Source: Pollutimonas thiosulfatoxidans
GTDB taxonomy: Bacteria; Pseudomonadota; Gammaproteobacteria; Burkholderiales; Burkholderiaceae_B
NCBI RefSeq assembly: GCF_004022565.1
Contig: NZ_CP022987.1
Location: forward strand, 62,001 to 126,000
Direction: 5' to 3'
DNA: 64,000 nt
The notes beneath the pieces were generated by a model, which saw only the letters and a list, made by a program, of their open reading frames with translations, did not search any database and was not told the DNA's origin. Made by a program: the position numbers and the translations under genes. This document shows, in pieces, positions 16,418 through 25,931 of this stretch (position 1 is the stretch's first letter; each line of letters starts with the position of its first letter).

Positions 16418-18490
16418 CTAGCTGATGCGCATGCCGGGCTGGGCGCCCGGCCATGGCTCAAGTATGTAGATGCCGGCGTCGGTCTTCTCGTCGTTGTGGC
16501 TGGCGGCCAGCACCATGCCCTCCGAAATGCCGAAGCGCATCTTGCGCGGTGCCAGGTTGGCCACCAGGACAGTCAGCTTGCCGACGAGGTCGGCCGGTGC
16601 GTAGCTGGACTTGATGCCGGAGAACACCTGACGGTGCCGGCCTTCGCCCACATCCAGCGACAGGCGCAGCAACTTGTCGGAGCCTTCGACTTCCTGGCAA
16701 TCGACGATTTGCGCGATGCGCAGGTCTATCTTGCCGAAGTCCTTGATATCGATAGTGTCGGCGATGGGCTCGCCGCCCGGGGTGACCACGGGCTCGGCGG
16801 GTGGTTCGAACAGATCGTCCAGCATTTTCGGCTCCACACGTTGCATCAGGTGCTTGAAGGGGGCGATGCTTACCGGCAGTTGGCTGGCATCAGCCCACAC
16901 GAAGGCGTCCGATGCGCCGAATAGTTCGCGGGCCACCTGGTCGGTCAGCGCCGGAAGAACCGGTGCCAGCATGACGGACAAGGCCTTGAATCCGGCCAGG
17001 GCGCGCGAGCAGACGTTTTGCAGCGCTTGCTTCTGCTCGTCAGTGGCAGTGGCGATGCCCTTGGCCATGATCCATGGCTGGGCGGTGTCGAAGGCCTGGT
17101 TGATGTGGTCGGCATGCGCCATGATCTGACGGATGGCGCGACCGTATTCGCGACTTTCAAAGTCGGCACGCACCTTGTCGGTAACCTGTTGCAGCTCGGC
17201 CTGCAGGGCAGCGGTGTCGCCCTGGTATGCCAGCTGGCCGTCAAAATGCTTGCTGATGAAGTTTGCAGCCCGGCTGGCGATGTTGACGTACTTGCCGATA
17301 AGGTCGCTGTTGACGCGCGCAACGAAGTCGTCCGGGTTGAAGTCCAGGTCTTCCACGTGGGAGTTCAACTTGGCGGCAATGTAATAGCGCATCCACTCGG
17401 GATTCATGCCGATATCCAGGTAGCGCAAGGGCGAGATCCCCGTGCCTCGGCTCTTGGACATTTTCTCGCCGCTGACGGTAATGAAGCCGTGTACGTGCAG
17501 GGCGTCGGGCGTCTTGCGGCCGGAGAACTTCAGCATGGCGGGCCAGAACAGGGCGTGGAAGTACACGATGTCCTTGCCGATGAAGTGCATCTGCTCGGTG
17601 TCGCTGTCTGGGGCAAGCAAGGCGTCAAAATCTATACCCTGCTTGTCGCAATAGGCCTTGAGCGAGGCCAGGTAGCCCACGGGCGCGTCCAGCCACACAT
17701 AAAAGAATTTGCCCGGTGCGTCCGGTATGGGGATGCCGAAGTAGGGCTCATCGCGCGAAATATCCCAGTCGTTCAGGCTGGCTTCGCTGTCGGCCGTGCC
17801 GGTGCCCAGCCATTCGCGTGTCTTGGCCAGCACTTCGGACTGCAAACGCTTGTTGCCGCTGGCATTGCTGCCGGTGGTCCATTCTTGCAGAAACTGGACG
17901 CAGCGCGGGTCGGAAAGCCTGAAGAAGAAATGTTCGGATTCCTTCAGTACAGGTCGTGCTTTGGACAGCGTAGAGTAAGGGTCGATCAGTTCGGTAGGCG
18001 CATACACGGCCCCGCAGGATTCACACGAATCGCCGTATTGTTCCTTGGCGTGGCAGGTCGGGCACTCGCCCTTGATATAGCGGTCAGGCAGGAACATGCC
18101 TTTGACCGGATCGTAAAACTGCTCGATGGTGCGCATGTCGATGAAGCCGGCGGCCTTCAGGCGGCGGTAAATATCTTGCGACAAGCTGACGTTTTCGGGT
18201 GTATCGGTCGAGTGCCAGTGATCAAAACGGATGTGAAAACCGTTCAGGTATTGCGGCCGCTCGTTGGCGTATCGGGCGACGAGCTCTTGCGGCGTGATGC
18301 CTTCGCTTTCCGCCTTCAACATGATGGGCGCGCCGTGCGCGTCGTCGGCGCCGACGAAATGTACCGTGTGCCCGGCCATGCGCATCGAGCGCACCCAGAT
18401 ATCAGCCTGGATGTATTCCATGATGTGGCCAATGTGAAAAGATCCATTGGCGTAGGGCAGGGCGGTGGTAACAAAAATCGTGCGCGACAT
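16418..18490 (-). CDS. metG: Methionyl-tRNA synthetase
   Basis: MetG charges tRNA-Met. From ATG 18490 the protein has 690 residues, the length of the dimeric form with a C-terminal tRNA-binding domain. The HIGH signature is FHIGHIME near residue 19, the zinc-knuckle cysteines are CPTCHAKEQYGDSCESC, and the KMSKS loop is GEKMSKSRGTG. The C-terminal OB-fold (about 585-690) contains DLRIAQIVDCQEVEGSDKL. The upstream in-frame extension to 18529 lacks support. Confidence 0.97.
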   Translation of the reverse strand: MSRTIFVTTALPYANGSFHIGHIMEYIQADIWVRSMRMAGHTVHFVGADDAHGAPIMLKAESEGITPQELVARYANERPQYLNGFHIRFDHWHSTDTPENVSLSQDIYRRLKAAGFIDMRTIEQFYDPVKGMFLPDRYIKGECPTCHAKEQYGDSCESCGAVYAPTELIDPYSTLSKARPVLKESEHFFFRLSDPRCVQFLQEWTTGSNASGNKRLQSEVLAKTREWLGTGTADSEASLNDWDISRDEPYFGIPIPDAPGKFFYVWLDAPVGYLASLKAYCDKQGIDFDALLAPDSDTEQMHFIGKDIVYFHALFWPAMLKFSGRKTPDALHVHGFITVSGEKMSKSRGTGISPLRYLDIGMNPEWMRYYIAAKLNSHVEDLDFNPDDFVARVNSDLIGKYVNIASRAANFISKHFDGQLAYQGDTAALQAELQQVTDKVRADFESREYGRAIRQIMAHADHINQAFDTAQPWIMAKGIATATDEQKQALQNVCSRALAGFKALSVMLAPVLPALTDQVARELFGASDAFVWADASQLPVSIAPFKHLMQRVEPKMLDDLFEPPAEPVVTPGGEPIADTIDIKDFGKIDLRIAQIVDCQEVEGSDKLLRLSLDVGEGRHRQVFSGIKSSYAPADLVGKLTVLVANLAPRKMRFGISEGMVLAASHNDEKTDAGIYILEPWPGAQPGMRIS

Positions 18491-18749
18491 GTATAGGGGG
18501 AAGAGAAAAGAGTGAAAAATCAGAAGCAAGGGCTGATTTTAGGGCTTTCGCGGGGATTATGCAGAACGACCCAGGATAGCAGGCCGAATCAAAACAAGCG
18601 GGGCGCGCCGCGCAAGCCTAACCCCATGTTGAAGGCCAACATGGCAGTCAGTGAGCAAGTGTTAAGTTTGGTTAGCGGTTCTTGCCGAGGGCTGACGGCA
18701 CCGCACCAGCGGCGTATCTGAGGACCAAGCTGCTGTTAGTGGCCCCGAC

Positions 18750-18998
18750 CTAAGGGATCTCGCGCATCTCGATGTCGGTTACGTCTTTGTTTTTAAAGAC
18801 TGTTTTCGAGCCGGTGGATGCGCGGCGCTCTTCCCAGTAAGCCTTTACCCCGAATGGGCGACCCTTGATGCGAGCCACCACATACAGGATGGCGACCGCA
18901 ATAGCGGTAGACACCATGAAGATCAGGGCCATCGCCATGCCGAAAACGGCCAGGACAAGAAAGAGGATGCCACGGATAATTTGATTAAATGTATTCAT
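18750..18998 (-). CDS. Small two-helix membrane protein of unknown function
   Basis: An 82-residue protein with about 36 hydrophobic residues near the N-terminus (ILFLVLAVFGMAMALIFM and TAIAVAILYVV, probably a hairpin of two helices). A basic cytoplasmic-type tail follows (ARIKGRPFGVKAYWEERR), then a polar end. No recognised domain was seen. It is divergent from mrp and lies 259 bases upstream of metG. The hydrophobic/polar pattern argues for a real gene, but no convincing ribosome site precedes the ATG. Confidence 0.62.
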   Translation of the reverse strand: MNTFNQIIRGILFLVLAVFGMAMALIFMVSTAIAVAILYVVARIKGRPFGVKAYWEERRASTGSKTVFKNKDVTDIEMREIP

Positions 18999-19011
18999 AT
19001 GATTACGTAGA

Positions 19012-19035
19012 CCCCTAATAGGGGAAATAATTCCC
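19012..19035. promoter_or_regulatory. Two abutting dyads between the small membrane protein and mrp
   Basis: CCCCTA-A-TAGGGG spans 19012-19024, and GGGAA-ATAA-TTCCC spans 19022-19035, sharing the G run. They lie 14 bases upstream of the minus-strand gene, in the divergent region with mrp. They could be an operator; no regulator is identified. Confidence 0.3.
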
Positions 19036-19134
19036 TGGACCCGGTGATCCGCTATTCTTGAGGGGCCGAGTACGTAAATACCACTGTACCCTCCGGCTAC
19101 CCATTACACAATGCCGTCTTTTGAAGAACTGTAC

Positions 19135-19992
19135 ATGAATACTAATATAGCGACCCATGCTGTCCAGCCCGGCCTTAAGCCTATGGCCAATGTGCGTAAT
19201 ATTATTGCGGTGGCCTCGGGCAAGGGGGGCGTCGGGAAAAGCACGACTTCCGTCAACCTGGCCCTGGCGCTGTCCAGCCTGGGCGCCAGCGTAGGTTTGC
19301 TGGACGCCGATATCTACGGCCCCAGCGTGCCCATCATGCTGGGTCTGTCGGGCAAGCCCAAAAGCCTGGACGGCAAGACCATGCAGCCCCTGGTAGGACA
19401 TGGCTTGCAGGCGAACTCCATAGGTTTTCTTATCGACGAAGACGCCCCTGCTATTTGGCGGGGCCCCATGGTTACCCAGGCGCTTACGCAACTGCTTACG
19501 CAGACCAACTGGAACGATCTGGACTATCTGATCGTCGACATGCCACCCGGTACAGGCGACATCGCCCTGACCATGGCACAAAAAGTGCCCCTTACCGGCG
19601 CCATCATCGTGACCACGCCTCAAGACCTGGCATTGGCCGATGCGCGCAAGGGCTTGCGTATGTTCGAAAAAGTCCATGTTCCGGTGTTGGGCATCGTGGA
19701 GAACATGTCGGTGCATGTGTGTTCGAACTGCGGCCACGCCGAGCCGATATTCGGCGAAAACGGCGGGCGCAGGATGTCGGACGAGTTCAAGGTGCCATGG
19801 CTGGGAGCGCTGCCGCTGCAATTAAGCATCCGCGAGCAAACCGACTCTGGCACCCCTACGGTGGTCGCCGACCCCGATGGCGATGCTGCTCGGGCCTACC
19901 TGGAAATTGCCCGCAAGCTCGCCGCTCAAGTGGCGGCCTTGCCACTGGACATGTCGGGCAAGGCGCCCACGGTCGTGGCGCGGAAGACCTGA
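19135..19992 (+). CDS. mrp: Mrp/ApbC-family iron-sulfur carrier ATPase lacking the DUF59 domain
   Basis: Mrp proteins bind and transfer iron-sulfur clusters in an ATP-dependent way. The deviant Walker A is ASGKGGVGKSTTSVNLA near residue 30, with Walker B-type DADIYGPSVP and VDMPPGTGD, and the cluster-ligand CxxC is CSNCGHAEPIFG. The protein is about 285 residues (start at 19135, or 293 from 19111). Betaproteobacterial homologues carry about 90 extra N-terminal residues forming a DUF59 domain; here the sequence begins at the AHAVQ-like linker (ATHAVQPG). Only 136 bases separate the start from the divergent neighbour, so the missing domain is not hidden upstream. It is followed by tamA. Confidence 0.92.
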   Translation: MNTNIATHAVQPGLKPMANVRNIIAVASGKGGVGKSTTSVNLALALSSLGASVGLLDADIYGPSVPIMLGLSGKPKSLDGKTMQPLVGHGLQANSIGFLIDEDAPAIWRGPMVTQALTQLLTQTNWNDLDYLIVDMPPGTGDIALTMAQKVPLTGAIIVTTPQDLALADARKGLRMFEKVHVPVLGIVENMSVHVCSNCGHAEPIFGENGGRRMSDEFKVPWLGALPLQLSIREQTDSGTPTVVADPDGDAARAYLEIARKLAAQVAALPLDMSGKAPTVVARKT

Positions 19993-19996
19993 GCGC

Positions 19997-21769
19997 ATGC
20001 GCACTGGCCTCGTCTGTTTGATGATTTTATGCAGCCTGGCCTCCAAAGCCGGCGCTGCGCCGCCCGAGGTCATTATCGACCCGGGGGGCGTGCCGCCTGA
20101 AGCCCTGCAGTCCATCATTGGTGCCGTCGACGCCATTACGCGCCTGGCCGAAGACCAGGATGGCGGAGAACTTACCCGCTTGCGTCGACGCGCTTACGAG
20201 GCGACATTGTCGGCCCTGGAAACGCAGGGATATTATTCGCCTACAGTGACATTGGAAGTAGGTGAGGACTTTGCCGGCGAGACCTGGGACATCATTATCG
20301 AACCCGGCAAGCTCACCCATGTCGACCAGGTCGACCTGCATTTCAAGGGGCGGGTTGCCGAACCGGAGTTCACGGGGCGAGTCGCAGCGCTGAAGGATCA
20401 GTGGCCGCTGAACAAAGACATGCCCTTTATCAACGAGTCCTGGAACAGGGCCAAGTCGACATTGCTGGACGATATCAGTCGTCAGGATTTTTATTTTGCA
20501 CGCCTGACACACACGCAGGCCACGGTACGGGCCGCCGATGCGCAGGCCGACCTGCTGGTAGAGGTCGACAGCGGGCCGCGTGTGCGTCTCGGAGAAGTGC
20601 AGTTGGTGGGCTTGAAGCGGGTGCCCCCCAAGCTGATTCACCGCTATGTCCAGTACACGCCCGGCGATCCCTACGACCAGGATTTGCTGGATGAATGGCA
20701 GCAAGGCCTGCAGGCGACGGCGTTTTTCCGCGGCGCCTTTGTCACGCTGAATCAAGACGAATCTGAACAGAAGGTGCTGCCCAATGGCGACGTCGAGTTG
20801 CCCGTGCGGGTGCAGGTCTCGGAGGCCCCCGCGCGGCGCGTGACGACATCCATCGGCGTGGACAGCGACCACGGCCTGCGGCTGGAGGGCCTGTATCGGC
20901 AAAATGTCGTGTTTGGCCAGCCTGTGTGGATAGAGACCGGCGCGGGTATCGACAAGAACCGCGAGCGCGCTTTCTTTGACGTACATCTGCCTCCGACCCG
21001 CAGCGGCTACCACGACAGCGTCGGCGTGCTGTATGAGCATTCCGATATTGAAGGTCTGGACAACAGAAGGGTGGGCCTGGGCTGGAAGCGGCATCAGCAG
21101 CGCAAGGCGGCTGGCGACAGCCGGGTCGAATACGAAACGCAATGGGGCCTGATAGCCGCTCACGACAAGACGCGCATTGCGGGCGCCCCCGGTTTTGAGG
21201 TGCCGACACTGGTGGGCACCTGGCAGTGGTTGCGACGCGATGTGGACAGCAAGTACGATCCGCGCGAGGGCCATCTGTTGGACTTCGGGGTGGGGGCGGG
21301 CGTTACGCTGGACAAGCGCGAGCCTTTCTATCGCAGCAGCTTGCGCGCGCAGCAGTGGTGGCCGGTGGGCGACCGCGATGTATTGACCTTGCGAGCCGAA
21401 GTGGGCAAGGTATGGTCCAACACCGACCGCTTGCCACAGGATTTTGGCTATCGTACCGGCGGGGCGCGCTCCATACGCGGCTACAAGTATCAAAGCATAG
21501 GGCTGCCGCGCGGCGAGGCCATCGTGGGTGCGCCGGCCCTGGCAGTGGCCAGTGTTGAATACACACACTATTTCACCGATATGCTGGGCATGAACTTCTT
21601 TGTCGATGCCGGCGATGCCGCAGCGTCTTTCGCCGCCATGGATTTCGCCCTGGGCTATGGCGTGGGGATGGCGGTGCGCACCCCGGCCGGCCCCTTCTTT
21701 GTCGACGTGGCCTATGGCCAACGCGACAAGCGCCTGCGTCTGCACTTCTCTTTGGGTATTGCGTTTTGA
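19997..21769 (+). CDS. tamA: Translocation and assembly module outer-membrane protein TamA
   Basis: TamA is an Omp85-family outer-membrane protein that works with TamB in outer-membrane assembly and lipid homeostasis. The start at ATG 19997 gives 590 residues beginning with a signal peptide (TGLVCLMILCSLASKAGAA). POTRA domains follow to about residue 260 (GKLTHVDQVDLHFKG, VRLGEVQLVGLKRVPP), then a 16-strand barrel with the lid-lock motif SIRGYKY near residue 495 and a terminal Phe (GIAF). It begins five bases after mrp and overlaps or abuts tamB, as in the usual tamAB pair. Confidence 0.94.
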   Translation: MRTGLVCLMILCSLASKAGAAPPEVIIDPGGVPPEALQSIIGAVDAITRLAEDQDGGELTRLRRRAYEATLSALETQGYYSPTVTLEVGEDFAGETWDIIIEPGKLTHVDQVDLHFKGRVAEPEFTGRVAALKDQWPLNKDMPFINESWNRAKSTLLDDISRQDFYFARLTHTQATVRAADAQADLLVEVDSGPRVRLGEVQLVGLKRVPPKLIHRYVQYTPGDPYDQDLLDEWQQGLQATAFFRGAFVTLNQDESEQKVLPNGDVELPVRVQVSEAPARRVTTSIGVDSDHGLRLEGLYRQNVVFGQPVWIETGAGIDKNRERAFFDVHLPPTRSGYHDSVGVLYEHSDIEGLDNRRVGLGWKRHQQRKAAGDSRVEYETQWGLIAAHDKTRIAGAPGFEVPTLVGTWQWLRRDVDSKYDPREGHLLDFGVGAGVTLDKREPFYRSSLRAQQWWPVGDRDVLTLRAEVGKVWSNTDRLPQDFGYRTGGARSIRGYKYQSIGLPRGEAIVGAPALAVASVEYTHYFTDMLGMNFFVDAGDAAASFAAMDFALGYGVGMAVRTPAGPFFVDVAYGQRDKRLRLHFSLGIAF

Positions 21770-24700
21770 GCATGCTGCTGGGCTTCTTGCGTCGACTGTT
21801 GGTCTGGGTTGGCCCGCTGATTATTCTGCTGGTCATGGTGCTGTCCGGTTTCTCGTACTGGGTGCTGGACACGCAGGCCGGCACCCGCTGGGCCTTGATC
21901 ACGGCGGCCGAGCAACTGGATGGCCGCGTCGCGGGCATATCGGGCACGATCTGGGAAGGCGTGCGGGTCGATAGCTTGTCGATATCGCTGCCCACGGCAG
22001 AGGTCGATATGCGTGGCATTTACCTGCGCGCCAACTGGCGTGAGCTTTTCGACACGCGCCTGCATATTGCGGAGCTGTCGGCAAACTCCGCCAGCGTGAA
22101 CCTGTTGTCCGGTCCGGAAGACGACAGCCCCTCAGAACCTTTCCAGATTCCCGCACTGCCGGTGCAGGTGGCGGTGGACAGGCTGGCGTTGGGTGAGCTT
22201 CAGCTTAGCCAGGACGGTGTGGCGCTGCCGATGCGGCTGCACGACCTGGTCACGGCGGTCAGCGTGGACGAAGCGGGCGGGCAACTCGTTTTGCAAACTG
22301 CAGAGCTGGAACACGAAGCGATGCAAGTCACGCTGGAAGGCGAATTGAAACTGCTGGCCCTGCGCGAGCCATGGCCACTGCAGGGAAGGCTGACGACCAA
22401 GGCCACCGGGGTGACGGAAGACTCGCCCCTGTGTGCGCGGCGCTATCTGGCGACTTTGCCGATCGATGAAACGGCCGCACCATGCACCTTGGAGATCGAT
22501 ACGCAGCTGGATGGCAATCTGGATAATCTGCATGTGTTATTGAACGGCGCGGGCCAGGGCATGAGCCTGGACGCCGAACTGCACCTTACGCCCCAGGCCG
22601 GCTTCCCGCTTAAGGATGCCGTGGTGGCGCTGAACCTGGCCGATGGTTCGTCGCTGCAAGGCAAGCTGGACTGGTCCACCACCTTGCCGGATGCCCTGGT
22701 GCAGGACCACGTGGTGGGCAGCTTGCGGATGGAAAAGCTTAACGTGGGCCAGTTGGTGGGTGCAGCCATACCGCCAGCCGTCCTCACGATGGACGCCGAT
22801 TTTGATGTGCGCTTGCGCGATCACAGCGTGTTGGAGTCCGCCGATATTGCGCTGGCCGTTGCCGAAGGCTCGCGCTGGAACGAGCAGCCGCTGGCGGGTC
22901 ATTTGAAGACTCAAGTGGCCAATGCGCAGGCAGTCGAGTGGTGGCGCGGCTTGCAACTGGCGGCGATCGACATGGACCTGACGCTGGGCAAGAACCATTT
23001 GAAGGCCAGCGGGGCGCTGGGTGCTGCCGACAGTGCCATAGTGCTTGATCTGTCTGCGCCGGTACTGGCTGCATTCTGGCCCGATCTTGCCGGATCGGCC
23101 CAGCTTAGCGGGAAAGCATCGGGTACGCTGGCGCAGCACCGGGCCGACCTGCGTGCGGAATATGTGCCAGCCGACAGCACGCCGCAAAAGGTTGGCAGCG
23201 CGCCGGCCAGTGTGCATGTCGTGCTGGATGGCGGCTGGGGGCTGGGCAGTGGCGAACAAGCTACCCAGGAAGGCTGGCGCGGTACGGTCCAGCAGTTGGA
23301 GCTCGAGCATGCGGGACTGGGCGCCAATACGGGCGCGCCGGTACAGGTGAGCTTCCTGCCGGGCGCGCAGGCGCCGCAGTGGCAATGGCAGGTGGGCGCC
23401 ACGACGCTGCAGGCAGAATTGTCTGAGCAGCCTTTGTTTACCTTGAACCACCGCGGTTCGCGCGGCGGGGCCGGCCGCTGGGAAACCGAAGGCGCCATTG
23501 CGCAACTGCCGCTTTCGCCCCGCTTGGTGAAGCAACTGCGTGCCAGGTTGGACCCGCAGTTCGATGATGAAAAGGAACGCGGCGGCGTAAAGATCATGGC
23601 GGACCAGGGCAAGGACGTGTCCGCCATCGTCCTGGCTGTGGACTGGAACCTGAAATTCGCCGGCGCCTTGACGGGGCGGGTGGGCATAGATCATGTCTCG
23701 GGCGATGTCATGGTGCCCGCAGAGCCGGCCTTCCCCCTGGGCTTGCGCACCCTTGGCCTGGATATCGAAGCCGTCGCCGCGGGCGCGGCAACGAGCAAGA
23801 TCACGGCACTACTGAAACTGGATACCGAGCGCATGGGCCAGGCGTCCGCCACTGCCAGTACCCTGCTGCATGCCACCGCAGGTGGCGGCCTGTATCTGGA
23901 GCCGCGGGACGCCAAGACGGTCGATATAGACGCCAACATCCGCGACCTGGGCTGGACCAGCCTGTTCCTGGACGACACCATGGAGCTGGGCGGTGAGGTG
24001 CAGGCTGCCGTGCGGCTGCAGAGCCGCCCCGACGGCACCTGGAACAGCAGCGGCGATATCAAGGGCAAGGGCATCCGCGTGATCCGCATCGACGATGGCG
24101 TACGGCTGTTGGATGGCACGCTGTCGGCGCGCCTGGATGGCGAGCGCCTGATCCTGGACGAGCTGCGCTTCCCGGCCTTGTTGCGAGTAACACCGCAGGA
24201 ATGGCGCACGGCCGAATGGGTCAGCAGCAATCCTGATGCGAAGGGCGGCAGCCTGACACTGACCGGCGATTGGAATTTGTTCGAATCGACAGGGGTGGTC
24301 GATATGGTGCTGCATCGCTACCCCATCGTGCAGCGCTCTGATCGCTACGCCATGGTCAGCGGCACGCTGCGCCTGGCGGCCGAACTGCCGCGCATCGCCA
24401 TCAAGGGCGAGATCGTGGCCGACGCGGGATGGATCGATCTGGACATGTTGAGCAGCGTTCCGACTGTGGACGGTGATGTGGTGGTGATCCGGCCGGGCGA
24501 TGTGCAGCGCGAGGTCCAGACGCCCATGGATGTTTCCATGGACCTCACTGTGGATCTGGGGCCGCGCTTTTATCTGACGGGCTATGGAGTCAACTCCGGA
24601 CTGGTGGGCAGCCTTCATATCATGATGACGGGAGGCAAGCTGACGGCGGTGGGAGCCTTGCGCACTCGCGGCGGCGCCATCGAAGCCTATGGCCAGCGCC

Positions 24701-25281
24701 TGCAGCTGCGGCGCGGTACCATCACCTTCCAGGGCGACATTGCCAGCCCCGTCCTGGATATCGAGGCCTTGCGCACCGGATTGGCCGTGGAAGCCGGGGT
24801 AAAAGTCGCCGGCACGGCAAAGCGCCCGCGTATTGATCTGGTGTCGTATCCCGCGGTCAGCGAGATCGAGAAGCTTTCGTGGCTGCTGCTGGGGCATGGC
24901 CCCAACGACTCTGGGGGCGATATCGGATTGCTGTTCTCGGTGGGCACCTCGTTCCTGGGCAGCGGTGAACCGTTCTACCGCAAGTTCGGTATCGACGAAG
25001 TCAGCATGCGCTCTGGCGACCTGGGCGCGGCGGGCAGTATATTGCCGGCCGAAAGCGTGGTCAGCGGCCTGGACAGCGGCACCAGCGATATCGAGCGCCG
25101 CTTCGTCAACGTCAGCAAATCGTTGTCCCGCGGCTTTACGGTCAGCGTCCAGCAAGCTTTGGCCGATACGGGCACCGTAGGCCGTATCAGCTATCGTTTG
25201 GCCCGGGGCCTGACTGCCGAACTGACGGCAGGTACGGTCAATGGCTTGGCACTGGTTTACCGCTGGTTTTCACGCGATTGA
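21766..25281 (+). CDS. tamB: Translocation and assembly module inner-membrane protein TamB
   Basis: TamB is a long, inner-membrane-anchored protein whose beta-taco groove spans the periplasm and is thought to move lipids. An N-terminal signal anchor (LLVWVGPLIILLVMVLSGFSYWVL) leads into about 1,100 residues of repeating beta strands. The conserved C-terminal DUF490 domain includes GNSGLVGSLHI-like and GALRTRGGAIEAYGQRLQL segments and a final beta signal (LALVYRWFSRD). The start may be TTG at 21766, overlapping the tamA stop, or ATG at 21772. Length (1,171 residues) is normal. Confidence 0.93.
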   Translation: MSMLLGFLRRLLVWVGPLIILLVMVLSGFSYWVLDTQAGTRWALITAAEQLDGRVAGISGTIWEGVRVDSLSISLPTAEVDMRGIYLRANWRELFDTRLHIAELSANSASVNLLSGPEDDSPSEPFQIPALPVQVAVDRLALGELQLSQDGVALPMRLHDLVTAVSVDEAGGQLVLQTAELEHEAMQVTLEGELKLLALREPWPLQGRLTTKATGVTEDSPLCARRYLATLPIDETAAPCTLEIDTQLDGNLDNLHVLLNGAGQGMSLDAELHLTPQAGFPLKDAVVALNLADGSSLQGKLDWSTTLPDALVQDHVVGSLRMEKLNVGQLVGAAIPPAVLTMDADFDVRLRDHSVLESADIALAVAEGSRWNEQPLAGHLKTQVANAQAVEWWRGLQLAAIDMDLTLGKNHLKASGALGAADSAIVLDLSAPVLAAFWPDLAGSAQLSGKASGTLAQHRADLRAEYVPADSTPQKVGSAPASVHVVLDGGWGLGSGEQATQEGWRGTVQQLELEHAGLGANTGAPVQVSFLPGAQAPQWQWQVGATTLQAELSEQPLFTLNHRGSRGGAGRWETEGAIAQLPLSPRLVKQLRARLDPQFDDEKERGGVKIMADQGKDVSAIVLAVDWNLKFAGALTGRVGIDHVSGDVMVPAEPAFPLGLRTLGLDIEAVAAGAATSKITALLKLDTERMGQASATASTLLHATAGGGLYLEPRDAKTVDIDANIRDLGWTSLFLDDTMELGGEVQAAVRLQSRPDGTWNSSGDIKGKGIRVIRIDDGVRLLDGTLSARLDGERLILDELRFPALLRVTPQEWRTAEWVSSNPDAKGGSLTLTGDWNLFESTGVVDMVLHRYPIVQRSDRYAMVSGTLRLAAELPRIAIKGEIVADAGWIDLDMLSSVPTVDGDVVVIRPGDVQREVQTPMDVSMDLTVDLGPRFYLTGYGVNSGLVGSLHIMMTGGKLTAVGALRTRGGAIEAYGQRLQLRRGTITFQGDIASPVLDIEALRTGLAVEAGVKVAGTAKRPRIDLVSYPAVSEIEKLSWLLLGHGPNDSGGDIGLLFSVGTSFLGSGEPFYRKFGIDEVSMRSGDLGAAGSILPAESVVSGLDSGTSDIERRFVNVSKSLSRGFTVSVQQALADTGTVGRISYRLARGLTAELTAGTVNGLALVYRWFSRD

Positions 25282-25355
25282 TCTTTTTGTGGCCCTGGAC
25301 GGCGCGCGAGCGCACAGGGGGATAAAATACGCGCCAATGTTATAAGGTTAGGGCT

Positions 25356-25919
25356 ATGAGCATAAAGAATGACAGGTGGATTCGGACCGCTTCCGAAGGC
25401 GGGATGATAGAACCTTTCGAGCCGGGCCAGGTTCGCTCGGTCGATGGCAAACGCATCGTAAGCTATGGCACCAGCAGCTACGGCTACGACGTGCGCTGCG
25501 CGAACGAGTTCAAGATTTTTACCAACATCAATTCCACCATCGTCGATCCCAAGGCATTCGACGAAAAGTCCTTTGTGGACTTCCACGGTGACGTGTGCAT
25601 TATTCCGCCCAACTCATTTGCCTTGGCCCGCACCGTAGAATATTTTCGTATTCCGCGCAGCGTGCTGACCATATGCCTGGGCAAAAGCACCTATGCCCGC
25701 TGCGGCATCATCGTCAACGTAACGCCACTGGAACCCGAATGGGAAGGCCACGTTACGCTGGAATTTTCCAACACCACGCCTTTGCCGGCCAAGATTTACG
25801 CCGGCGAAGGTTGCGCGCAGATGTTGTTCTTTGAAAGCGACGAGGAATGCGAAGTTTCCTACCGCGATCGGGGCGGCAAATATCAGGGCCAACGCGGCGT
25901 TACCTTGCCGCGTACCTAG
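25356..25919 (+). CDS. dcd: dCTP deaminase
   Basis: Dcd converts dCTP to dUTP, the main route to dTMP precursors. The 187-residue trimer-forming protein shows the nucleotide-binding GKSTYARCGI segment, the catalytic Glu region PLEPEWEGHVTLEFSNTTPLP, and a C-terminal GKYQGQRGVTLPR tail that closes over the substrate. The length matches the family. An upstream TAAAAT at 25323-25328 and AAGG ahead of the ATG are compatible with its own promoter and ribosome site. Its neighbour, a decarboxylase 12 bases on, is a conserved betaproteobacterial pairing. Confidence 0.96.
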   Translation: MSIKNDRWIRTASEGGMIEPFEPGQVRSVDGKRIVSYGTSSYGYDVRCANEFKIFTNINSTIVDPKAFDEKSFVDFHGDVCIIPPNSFALARTVEYFRIPRSVLTICLGKSTYARCGIIVNVTPLEPEWEGHVTLEFSNTTPLPAKIYAGEGCAQMLFFESDEECEVSYRDRGGKYQGQRGVTLPRT

Positions 25920-25931
25920 CTGGAGCAGCAA

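Noticed and set aside
17018..18496. A 492-codon open frame on the plus strand
   Set aside because: It is antisense to metG, which has all of its synthetase motifs. No start site, ribosome site or domain supports it.
20027..21745. A 572-codon open frame on the minus strand
   Set aside because: It is the shadow of tamA; composition (His/Gln-rich) is typical of antisense frames in GC-rich DNA.
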